15,718 nucleotides of DNA from Candidatus Heimdallarchaeota archaeon (lineage in GTDB: Archaea > Asgardarchaeota > Heimdallarchaeia > Heimdallarchaeales > Heimdallarchaeaceae). Made by a program: the position numbers and the translations under genes. Positions 6,374-12,722 of this stretch are shown piece by piece; positions within the stretch are counted from its first letter, which is position 1; each line of letters starts with the position of its first letter. The notes below the pieces were generated by a model, which saw nothing but the letters and a program-made list of their open reading frames with translations, was not told the origin of the DNA and searched no databases. The stretch spans positions 1-15,718 of the forward strand of contig JAUVXQ010000019.1 of assembly GCA_030603505.1 (NCBI GenBank). The letters run 5' to 3'.

Positions 6374-7954
6374 ATGGATTTCAGCTTTCCAACAGAAATC
6401 ACAATTTCGGATATTGTAGGTCTTGCAGGATTATTTACTTTTGTATTAGCAGTTCTATTTTTAGCAGAGATTTTAAGAAGGAAAAATCTTGTTTCTGGAA
6501 GTACAACCAGAAAAATAGTACATTTAGGTGTAGGAAATATTGCTTTATTAATGCCCTTTATTTTTTCCAATGTTTGGTTCGCGTTAATTGGACCAGTATT
6601 TTTCGTATTTTTTACTTATTTTACATGTCCTGGATCACCCATTGAGAAATTCAAATTAAAGGGTGTGGAAGAGGGTCATACCTATGGAACTGTTTTTTAT
6701 GCTATATCTTTGACTATTTTAGTTGCCCTCTTCTTTGATCCAGATACATACAATCAGCGAAATATTATTCTACTTGGTTCATTCATGCCCCTAGTTTGGG
6801 GAGATGGTATCAGTGCGGTTTTAGGATCAAAATTTGGTCACGACAAAGCTTACTCAATTTTTGGAGGAACAAAAACATTACTCGGGAGCTGGGCAGCAGC
6901 TTTTGCAACTTTTGGTGCTGTATCAATCAGCTGTTTAATTCTAAAACAAACGCTTGTTGTCTCTATCTACATTGGTCTTTTAACTGGATTTTTAACAGCA
7001 ATAGTTGAAGCTTTAACACCAAAAGGTTATGATAATTTATCTGTCCCTGCTGTAAATGCCGTAGTACTTTTTGTTTTATACACGATTTTTCAAGAGGACT
7101 TATCTAACCTTAACCAGTTCTTGTCGCTTAATGCCGTCATCGCAGGTTTAATTATTGGAGCTACTTTGGCGCTTGGAAGTATTGCACTAAAAGCTTTGAC
7201 ATGGGATGGAGCTATATCCGGATTTTATTTTGGTGTAATCATATTAGGGTTAGCTTCCTGGTCTTGGGGTGCTATGTATATGTCATTCTTCATATTGGGA
7301 AGTTTATTCACTTTCATTGGTAAAAATAAGAAATCAAAGATATCAGAGGAATTTGAAAAGGGAGGCACAGCTAGGGATAGCGTGCAAGCCATGGTAAATA
7401 GCTTATTGCCCGCATCTTTTGCTTTTCTTGCAATTTTGATAAGACACCCTGTTTTTATAATTTTAGCTGGAGGCGCAATTGCAACTAGTCTAGGAGACAC
7501 TTTAGGAACTGAGATAGGAACACTTTCGAGAAATAAACCACGCTCAGCTACTAAACCATGGATTAAAGTAGAAGCAGGTTCTCCTGGAGCAATATCACTA
7601 TTAGGAACATTAGGTTCAATTCTAGGAGCTAGTTTAATAGCTCTAATAGGTTGGAGTGTAAGCCTAGTTGACAATTATGCTGTTTTTCCATCTGTAGCAT
7701 GGATTTTTTTCGTTTCCATAATTCTTGGTGGGATAGCTGGTTCATATCTAGATAGCATTCTTGCTTGTACCATTCAGAAATTGAACAAATGTAACATATG
7801 TAGTAAAATTACGGAAAAAAAAGAACATTGTGGAAATGAAACAAAGTTTTATTCAGGTTTTAAATGGATTAGAAATGACGTTGTCAATCTCTTAGCTATA
7901 GCAGGAGGAAGCATAATTTCACTCATAAGCTTCTTGCTTTTATCGTTGATATAA
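6374..7954 (+). CDS. Fusion of VTE5/dolichol-kinase-like and DUF92 (VTE6-like) membrane domains
   Basis: A polytopic 526-residue membrane protein with two recognisable halves. Residues about 1-230 resemble the CTP-dependent phytol/dolichol kinase family: RRKNLVSGSTTRKIVHLGVG, then VWGDGISAVLGSKFG with Gly143-Asp144-Gly145, then GGTKTLLGS. Residues about 245-526 match DUF92, the family of plant VTE6 (phytyl-phosphate kinase) and human TMEM19. The matching parts are KGGTARDSVQAMVNS, SLGDTLGTEIGTLSRNKPR (Asp375, Glu380), GSPGAISLLGTLGSILGA, and the signature tail Cys473-x2-Cys476 with His485-Cys486 followed by WIRNDVVNLLA. In plants, VTE5 and VTE6 act in sequence: prenol to prenyl phosphate to prenyl diphosphate. 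A fused enzyme could do both steps on geranylgeraniol, phytol or a longer polyprenol. Substrate and activity are inferred. The ATG at 6374 is backed by AGGTGA at 6361-6366. Confidence 0.88.
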   Translation: MDFSFPTEITISDIVGLAGLFTFVLAVLFLAEILRRKNLVSGSTTRKIVHLGVGNIALLMPFIFSNVWFALIGPVFFVFFTYFTCPGSPIEKFKLKGVEEGHTYGTVFYAISLTILVALFFDPDTYNQRNIILLGSFMPLVWGDGISAVLGSKFGHDKAYSIFGGTKTLLGSWAAAFATFGAVSISCLILKQTLVVSIYIGLLTGFLTAIVEALTPKGYDNLSVPAVNAVVLFVLYTIFQEDLSNLNQFLSLNAVIAGLIIGATLALGSIALKALTWDGAISGFYFGVIILGLASWSWGAMYMSFFILGSLFTFIGKNKKSKISEEFEKGGTARDSVQAMVNSLLPASFAFLAILIRHPVFIILAGGAIATSLGDTLGTEIGTLSRNKPRSATKPWIKVEAGSPGAISLLGTLGSILGASLIALIGWSVSLVDNYAVFPSVAWIFFVSIILGGIAGSYLDSILACTIQKLNKCNICSKITEKKEHCGNETKFYSGFKWIRNDVVNLLAIAGGSIISLISFLLLSLI

Positions 7955-7975
7955 AACAACTAATTCTTTTAAACC

Positions 7976-9235
7976 CTATTCTTTATCGCTCAGACACTCT
8001 ATTGCGGGTAAAACTGTCCCTTGCATCATATATAGGCTAGCACCGCCACCAGTTGAAATAAAAGAAACTTCATCTTGAAAACCAAATTTCTCAAAAGCGG
8101 CAGCACTGTCTCCTCCACCGATTATTGTGAATATTTTCTTTTCTATCAAAAACCTAGCTATTTCCTTTGTTCCACTCTCAAATTGCTTGTTCTCAAAAAC
8201 CCCTAATGGTCCATTCCAAGCAACTTGCTTAGATTTATCGAGTATTTTCTTAAATTCTTCAATCGTTTCAGGACCTATGTCAACTCCAACATGTTTCTCC
8301 CCAATATCGGTAATAGGAACAACTTTTACAAATTTGGGATATAAATATTCATCACAGACAACAACATCTCTTGGGAGATAAATATTAGTTTTGAAGTTAG
8401 GTGATTCTTCCAAGTAATCACGAACTTCATCTAGTTTGGATAGATCTCTTACAGATTTACCTATCCTATAGCCTTTTGCCAACAAAAACGTGTAAGCCAT
8501 TCCACCGCCAATTATAATATTGTCAGCAAGACCTATGAGGTATTTAATTACATCAAGTTTGTCTGATACTTTTTTACCTCCCAAGATAACAGTATACGGA
8601 CGTTTGGGTTTCTCCATGATAATTGACATAAATTTAAGTTCCTTTTCCATTAAGAAACCATAACCCTTCTCATCGATATAATTACATACACCATATGTTG
8701 AAGCATGTTTCCGATGTGCAGTAGCAAAAGCTTCAGTAACATAAATTTCTGCTAGACTAGCAAGTTCCTTTGAAAATTCTGGATCATTTTCTTTTTCTTC
8801 AGGATAAAATCTGGGATTTTCAAGTAACAAAATATCCCTAGGTTTAAGATCTTTAACCATTTGTTTGACTTTTCTTCCAATACATTCTTCAGCTTTGAGG
8901 ATATTATTGAGTGGAAAATATTCTTTCAATCGTTTATAGATAGGTGTTAACCTAAGCGAATCTACAACCTTTCCTTCTGGTCTCCCTAAGTGTGAAACTA
9001 GTATTATTTTACAGTTTTCATTTAGCAAATAATGTAAGGTTGGTAAAGTAAAACGTATCCTCCTATCATCAGTAATTCTACCATGCTTATCTAAGGGTAC
9101 ATTAAAGTCAACTCTTAAGAGAACTCGTTTGTTTCGTAAATCCAAATCAGTAATTGACTTTTTTTTTCTAAAAAGGAGGATATTTTCGAAGTATTTTTTC
9201 TTAGAACCATTTTTTTGTGCATCAGAAATCAGCAT
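7976..9235 (-). CDS. pgk: Phosphoglycerate kinase (bacterial-type motifs, extended N-terminus)
   Basis: It interconverts 1,3-bisphosphoglycerate + ADP and 3-phosphoglycerate + ATP in cytoplasmic glycolysis/gluconeogenesis. The whole family is present: RVDFNVPL (41-48), HLGRPEG (82-88), LLENPRFYPEEKENDPEF, EAFATAHRKHAS for 3-PG binding, LGGKKVSDKL, WNGPLGVFE (340-348), GGGDSAAA (373-380) and STGGGASL (394-401). The last two motifs look bacterial rather than like the archaeal versions I remember. The protein has about 25 basic/polar residues ahead of the usual start (SITDLDLRNKRVL). This extension appears real because GGTGAG sits five bases before the ATG at 9235. The 419-residue length is slightly long for that reason. 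It converges on the prenol-kinase fusion (21-base gap) and diverges from the GNAT gene. Confidence 0.96.
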   Translation of the reverse strand: MLISDAQKNGSKKKYFENILLFRKKKSITDLDLRNKRVLLRVDFNVPLDKHGRITDDRRIRFTLPTLHYLLNENCKIILVSHLGRPEGKVVDSLRLTPIYKRLKEYFPLNNILKAEECIGRKVKQMVKDLKPRDILLLENPRFYPEEKENDPEFSKELASLAEIYVTEAFATAHRKHASTYGVCNYIDEKGYGFLMEKELKFMSIIMEKPKRPYTVILGGKKVSDKLDVIKYLIGLADNIIIGGGMAYTFLLAKGYRIGKSVRDLSKLDEVRDYLEESPNFKTNIYLPRDVVVCDEYLYPKFVKVVPITDIGEKHVGVDIGPETIEEFKKILDKSKQVAWNGPLGVFENKQFESGTKEIARFLIEKKIFTIIGGGDSAAAFEKFGFQDEVSFISTGGGASLYMMQGTVLPAIECLSDKE

Positions 9236-9240
9236 TTAGT

Positions 9241-9246
9241 CTCACC
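9241..9246 (-). promoter_or_regulatory. Ribosome binding site for pgk
   Basis: GGTGAG on the minus strand lies five bases before the ATG at 9235. It decides in favour of the extended N-terminus over any internal start. Confidence 0.6.
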
Positions 9247-9261
9247 ATAAGATAGAAAATC

Positions 9262-9269
9262 ATACGTAT
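9262..9269. promoter_or_regulatory. Palindrome ATACGTAT, copy 1 (pgk side)
   Basis: A perfect 8-bp palindrome 27 bases upstream of the pgk start. It lies close to where a promoter with its TATA-like ACTATAG at 9290-9296 would begin transcription. It is identical to the copy at 9346-9353. Confidence 0.35.
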
Positions 9270-9345
9270 ATGCAATATGTAATCCAAATACTATAGATTA
9301 AAACGTCTATTAAAAACTTACCCTAACACCATTGGAGAGCGATAA

Positions 9346-9353
9346 ATACGTAT
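9346..9353. promoter_or_regulatory. Palindrome ATACGTAT, copy 2 (GNAT side), within a 12-bp palindrome
   Basis: The second perfect copy is centred 84 bases from the first. It is extended to the 12-bp palindrome AAATACGTATTT at 9344-9355. It sits just upstream of an AT-rich TATA candidate (TTAATTAATATG, about 9361-9372) for the GNAT gene. An operator role is inferred. Confidence 0.35.
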
Positions 9354-9441
9354 TTTTTTGTTTAATTAATATGTATGAAGTGTCTTCTAAAAGTATCCAA
9401 AAAACCAAAAAAGTTAGAAAGATAGAGAGGAAAAGTATCTT

Positions 9442-9942
9442 ATGGGAAAAAACACATTCCATAATCCAACTTATGAAATTAGCAAAGGGAAAGAGGAAGA
9501 TTTAGAAGATATTGTTAAACTATGGGTTGAAATAATCGAATGGCATGCTAATATAGATTCTAATTTTAAGCTAGATATCGAGGGAAAAGAAAATTTCACA
9601 ACTATGTTGCTCAATGCGTTTAATGATTTATCACAAGTCGTATATGTAGCAAAAGAAAAAGATTTACTAATTGGATTTTTATATGGTTACATTAAGAATT
9701 TAAGTGGTTTTTTCAAGCATAGAATTGTTGCGCATATATCAGATATTGCAGTTCTTAAGGAACACAGGAGAAAAGGAATAGGAACAACCCTGATAAATAA
9801 ATTTCAAAATGAGATCGCATTAAAATTCAAAGCTACAGATATAACACTTTATGTCCATGTAAACAATACTGATGCTATAGATTTTTATCATAATCTGGGT
9901 TTTAATGATCGTTTGCTAACAATGGAAAGAAAAATTGATTAA
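9442..9942 (+). CDS. GNAT family N-acetyltransferase
   Basis: This 166-residue protein has the single-domain GNAT fold, which transfers an acetyl group from acetyl-CoA to an amine. Motif A is clear: ISDIAVLKEHRRKGIGTTLI, with the CoA pyrophosphate loop RRKGIG at residues 109-114. Motif B follows in ITLYVHVNNTDAIDFYHNLGF (134-154), with the usual Asn and Tyr positions. The N-terminal YEISKGKEEDLEDIVKLW is the typical first strand and helix. A GAGAGG at 9425-9430 gives weak start support. The substrate cannot be told: small-molecule amine, antibiotic and protein N-terminus acetylases share this architecture. Its stop is only three bases from that of the convergent gene. Confidence 0.9.
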   Translation: MGKNTFHNPTYEISKGKEEDLEDIVKLWVEIIEWHANIDSNFKLDIEGKENFTTMLLNAFNDLSQVVYVAKEKDLLIGFLYGYIKNLSGFFKHRIVAHISDIAVLKEHRRKGIGTTLINKFQNEIALKFKATDITLYVHVNNTDAIDFYHNLGFNDRLLTMERKID

Positions 9943-9945
9943 ATT

Positions 9946-10359
9946 TTAGGGAATAACTAATCCTAGGCCAAGATGATTTGTGGGGACAAATTGATCTTCT
10001 AGTTTCTGAAACCCCATCCCACTTCCTATCGAAGAAAGTGGAAGGTTTACTCGTCCATTTTTCACTGCAAAAACAACCTCAATTTTAATTTTTGGATAGA
10101 AAACTGAATCTGCTTCAAAAAGGTGCTCACCTGTCTTTTCAGGACTAAAATGGATTTCAAATACTTCTTTTGAATCAACCATTAATTGCATTTTTACTTT
10201 GACATTTTCTGTAAAATCAGCTATGTAAACTATAACCCCTTTTACTCCTGCCTTAAAAAGTAAAGCAGAAAAAACTTGTTTAGCTTCTTTTATATCCTCA
10301 CCTATTTTTTTAAAAGAAGAAAGAGCAGTAGAGGGATCATAACCCCAAATTATTGTCAC
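9946..10359 (-). CDS. Unrecognised 137-residue protein, translationally coupled to the upstream surface protein
   Basis: No family is recognised. The N-terminal 45 residues (from TIIWGYDPSTALSSFKKIGE) suggest a helix followed by hydrophobic strands (GVKGVIVYIADF). The remainder alternates hydrophobic and polar residues like a beta-sandwich (VKVKMQLMVDSKEVFEIHF, IKIEVVFAV). There is no signal peptide or membrane span, so the product is probably cytoplasmic, possibly docked at the basic tail of its membrane-anchored neighbour. The GTG start at 10359 shares four bases (GTGA) with the TGA of the 328-residue gene upstream. That argues for coupled translation and a shared process. It converges on the GNAT gene. 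Confidence 0.68.
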   Translation of the reverse strand: MTIIWGYDPSTALSSFKKIGEDIKEAKQVFSALLFKAGVKGVIVYIADFTENVKVKMQLMVDSKEVFEIHFSPEKTGEHLFEADSVFYPKIKIEVVFAVKNGRVNLPLSSIGSGMGFQKLEDQFVPTNHLGLGLVIP

Positions 10360-11342
10360 TTTGTCACCTTTATCTTCTTTTTGAATATTACAGGAATGCT
10401 AATTATTGCAACTGTAAAAACAATTATTTCAAAAGGAAAAACAACTGATTTGAACGAATTTAGAGCTTCAAAGTAGTAATTCATAAGTTTAATCATAAAA
10501 AGACGATTATTTATACCAGTTCCATATTCACCGCTAACACCATACATACTTTTATAATCCGAAAATGTGGCTTCGCCTGCAACTATAATAACTGAAGTAG
10601 TGAAATTTTCAGCAACGATTGCAGGATAATCCCCCAAAAACAAAGTGTTGTAATAATAGAAATCGTCGGGAATCTCACTTATATCTTGGTCTAAAATTTG
10701 AGATCCATTACTATAACTAAATAGAACCTCAACATTTTCGGGTGATGTTGTTCGAAGATCAATAGGAATACCATCAATTACTGCATAAACACTTGTAGGT
10801 CCGTGTAATAAGATTCGATCTACTCCTTGGTTAATTATAGAGCCTGCAGGACCATTTCCGGGTGTGTTGACTATAACTCGATAATCAGTTCCATCATTAC
10901 TATAAAGATCACCAATAGCCCCTGCATCTAATCGAAGACTAGAACCCAAATGTTCTAAGATAGGATTCAATGTTTCATTAGCTTTAAAGATTCCACCATA
11001 ATCAGAATCTCCAGCAACAAATAAAAGTTTGTTTTTTCTCTCAAACCACTTCTTATATTCATTTAGTTCTTCTGAAGAGTAGGATGTTGTAGAACCAGGA
11101 CTAAGAATTGCATCATATTTTTTAAGACTACTAATTTCGATAATCTCTTCAACAGTGTTACCCGCTGAAGTGAAATTGTCGATAAAGGCATCAAAATAAC
11201 CTTCATGTATCGAATTATGGGAAATGTCAATGCCAATTGTTGCATTTGTAACAAAAATCTCTTCTGTAACTAGACCTTGCGAATAGGATAAAGAAAACAA
11301 AATAATGAACAATATGACAAAAAATCCTGAAAACTTTTTCAT
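10356..11342 (-). CDS. Membrane-anchored surface glycoprotein with GATase-I/DUF4350-like fold (paralog B)
   Basis: A 328-residue protein with an N-terminal signal peptide (about residues 1-22, ending SYSQG), a large outside domain and one C-terminal membrane span (about 302-320) followed by a basic tail. The alternating strand/helix order (IGIDISHNSIHEGYF, then KKYDAILSPGSTTSYSSEEL, then KKWFERKNKLLFVAGDSDYGG at 98-117) resembles class I glutamine-amidotransferase-like DUF4350/GldG-type domains. The nucleophile-elbow position reads GDSDYGG with no cysteine, so amidotransferase activity is unlikely. Five N-glycosylation sequons are visible (33, 56, 122, 212, 246). It is a paralog of the gene just upstream, sharing HEGY, NFTxAGN, DSDYGG, HGPT, YPA(I/V)V and YKxMY in order. 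A TATA box 25 bases before the ATG suggests its own leaderless transcript. The function is unknown. Confidence 0.8.
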   Translation of the reverse strand: MKKFSGFFVILFIILFSLSYSQGLVTEEIFVTNATIGIDISHNSIHEGYFDAFIDNFTSAGNTVEEIIEISSLKKYDAILSPGSTTSYSSEELNEYKKWFERKNKLLFVAGDSDYGGIFKANETLNPILEHLGSSLRLDAGAIGDLYSNDGTDYRVIVNTPGNGPAGSIINQGVDRILLHGPTSVYAVIDGIPIDLRTTSPENVEVLFSYSNGSQILDQDISEIPDDFYYYNTLFLGDYPAIVAENFTTSVIIVAGEATFSDYKSMYGVSGEYGTGINNRLFMIKLMNYYFEALNSFKSVVFPFEIIVFTVAIISIPVIFKKKIKVTK

Positions 11343-11362
11343 AGGGACAAATATTTCAAATG

Positions 11363-11370
11363 GAATATAA
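11363..11370 (-). promoter_or_regulatory. TATA box for a probably leaderless transcript of paralog B
   Basis: On the minus strand TTATATTC is centred about 25 bases before the ATG at 11342. That is the normal distance from an archaeal TATA box to the first transcribed base. No ribosome binding site is seen before this ATG, which fits leaderless translation. Confidence 0.5.
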
Positions 11371-11381
11371 CTTTTTTGAGT

Positions 11382-11410
11382 AAAGAAAAAAAGAAAGAAA
11401 GAAAGAAAAG
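11382..11410 (-). terminator. T/C-rich tract after paralog A, built from tetranucleotide repeats
   Basis: On the plus strand this is a pure A/G run with AAAG repeats; on the minus strand it reads as T-runs broken by single C residues. It starts immediately after the stop of paralog A (11412). T-rich RNA of this sort ends transcription in archaea, so paralogs A and B may be separate units. Confidence 0.45.
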
Positions 11411-11411
11411 A

Positions 11412-12404
11412 TTATTTTCTTCTACGAACAATTGTGTAGATAACACCTAGACCAATAAGTGGTATAATTGCAAATGCAAAACTGAATGGTGCTTTTCCAG
11501 AATCAGCCTTTATGAAGTGGTTGATGATATTATTCACAAACAGTCTTCCATAAGTTAATCCGTTATTATAGGCACCTTTCTCTGTTTCGTCGTTATACAT
11601 TTGTTTATAGTACGAATATATTGCTTCAGATGCAAGTATGAGATGACTATCATATTCAACAAGATATTCATATACAACTGCTGGATAAAATCCTCCGCCT
11701 ACTGTTGCATAGTAATCGAATGGTGTTTCACTGGTATCGCTATCTGCAGCGGATGCGTTTGCACTATATGATACAATAACAGATACGTTATCCATAGCTA
11801 CTGTTCTGATATCTACTACATCAGTTCCATCATACCCAATAATTGCTGTTGGTCCGTGTGTAATAAAACCTTTATACATTCCCATTGTTAGAGTTAAAGC
11901 TATTTCAGAATCTCCGAAAACGGTTGCTGCAGCTCTATATGCTGAACTATCACATAAAACAGGTTCCTCAACGGAAATAGATGCAAATCTTATCTGTGTG
12001 CCTATATAATCTAATAGGTCATTAAGAGGTGCATAATCTGTGGAACCACCATAATCGCTATCAGATGAAGCGAAAATGAATTTTTCTCCAGCTTCTAACC
12101 ATTTTTTAATGTCAGCTTGTTCATTAGTGAAGTTTAATTGACTTCCTGTAAGGAATAGAGCATCTACTGTTTTTGCTAGTTCCCATGTTTCATTAATGTA
12201 GAATGCATTATTACCTGCTTCTGTAAAGTTTCCAATTATTGGATCTAACTCTGCTGCTGTTGTATGATATCCTTCGTGGTAAATGTCAAATGCAATGTCT
12301 GCACCTGTAACTGTTATATCGGAATCATATGCAACAACTTGACTGCTCATAGCACTTAAGAATAATGCTAAGACAAATACAAATCCTAGTGTACTTTTTC
12401 TCAT
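11412..12404 (-). CDS. Membrane-anchored surface glycoprotein with GATase-I/DUF4350-like fold (paralog A)
   Basis: A 330-residue protein with a signal peptide (about 1-25, cleavage possible after VVAYD), an outside domain, and a C-terminal membrane span (about 307-326) ending in RRRK. It has the same order of elements as paralog B: HEGY at 43-46, NFTEAGN at 59-65, KKWLEAGEKFIFASSDSDYGG at 100-120, HGPT at 183-186, DIRT at 198-201, FYPAVV at 239-244, YKQMY at 266-270 and GRLF at 286-289. Five sequons are visible (59, 71, 91, 206, 216). The elbow SSDSDYGG lacks a catalytic cysteine. The single Cys151 is not in a motif and is absent from paralog B. GGTGAT five bases before the ATG at 12404 fixes the start. 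It diverges from the transglutaminase-like gene. The ligand is unknown. Confidence 0.82.
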   Translation of the reverse strand: MRKSTLGFVFVLALFLSAMSSQVVAYDSDITVTGADIAFDIYHEGYHTTAAELDPIIGNFTEAGNNAFYINETWELAKTVDALFLTGSQLNFTNEQADIKKWLEAGEKFIFASSDSDYGGSTDYAPLNDLLDYIGTQIRFASISVEEPVLCDSSAYRAAATVFGDSEIALTLTMGMYKGFITHGPTAIIGYDGTDVVDIRTVAMDNVSVIVSYSANASAADSDTSETPFDYYATVGGGFYPAVVYEYLVEYDSHLILASEAIYSYYKQMYNDETEKGAYNNGLTYGRLFVNNIINHFIKADSGKAPFSFAFAIIPLIGLGVIYTIVRRRK

Positions 12405-12409
12405 ATTTT

Positions 12410-12415
12410 ATCACC
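12410..12415 (-). promoter_or_regulatory. Strong ribosome binding site for paralog A
   Basis: GGTGAT on the minus strand, five bases before the ATG at 12404, is a six-base match to the archaeal anti-Shine-Dalgarno sequence. Confidence 0.65.
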
Positions 12416-12712
12416 CTATTTGAGTGCAGTAATAAGAAAAACTAGCCCTTAATTAAATTTTGGCATTATTCACAAAAAAATGATTTTCCCGACATTAAAG
12501 CCAGTTCATTGGATTTAGTCACTTGTGTGATGTAATGCGACAAAAAATGTAGTAAAAGAGTATTTTTCGTTGTTTCTTTCAACTTTCTTATTTTAGAATT
12601 ATTTTAAGATTATACAAATAGTACATAATTTTATATTATTCCTCAAGAATATTTAGCTAGAGTATACTACAATCCTATCGCTGTGATTTTGATATACACT
12701 CCTAAGTATTTT
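12416..12712. other. Divergent intergenic region, no gene seen
   Basis: About 300 bases between paralog A and the transglutaminase-like gene. No open frame has plausible coding content; short starts in it stop within a few codons. It is AT-rich and must hold both promoters. TATA candidates include TTTTATATT near 12629 and GTATAC near 12662 for the plus-strand gene. No stem-loop or repeat of note was found. Confidence 0.4.
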
Positions 12713-12718
12713 GGTGAT
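12713..12718 (+). promoter_or_regulatory. Ribosome binding site deciding the transglutaminase-like start
   Basis: GGTGAT lies four bases before the TTG at 12723, the same arrangement as before paralog A. It argues for TTG 12723 rather than the TTG at 12711 or the GTG at 12714 that it overlaps. Confidence 0.5.
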
Positions 12719-12722
12719 TGTC

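Noticed and set aside
6286..6570. 94-codon minus-strand frame across the start of the kinase-like fusion
   Set aside because: It is the antisense shadow of a membrane protein and has no ribosome binding site or recognisable motif.
7225..7674. 149-codon open frame on the minus strand
   Set aside because: It lies wholly inside the DUF92 half of the membrane fusion, whose plus-strand motifs are unmistakable. Its own translation has no family features.
9161..9180. A/T homopolymer in the pgk N-terminal extension as a possible frameshift
   Set aside because: The frame is open from an ATG with a well-placed ribosome binding site straight into the conserved PGK start, so no frameshift is needed.
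11412..12404. PGF-CTERM-like archaeosortase signal at the C-termini of the paralogs
   Set aside because: Both end in a membrane span plus basic residues, but no PGF or similar tripeptide precedes the span, so a plain membrane anchor is the simpler reading.
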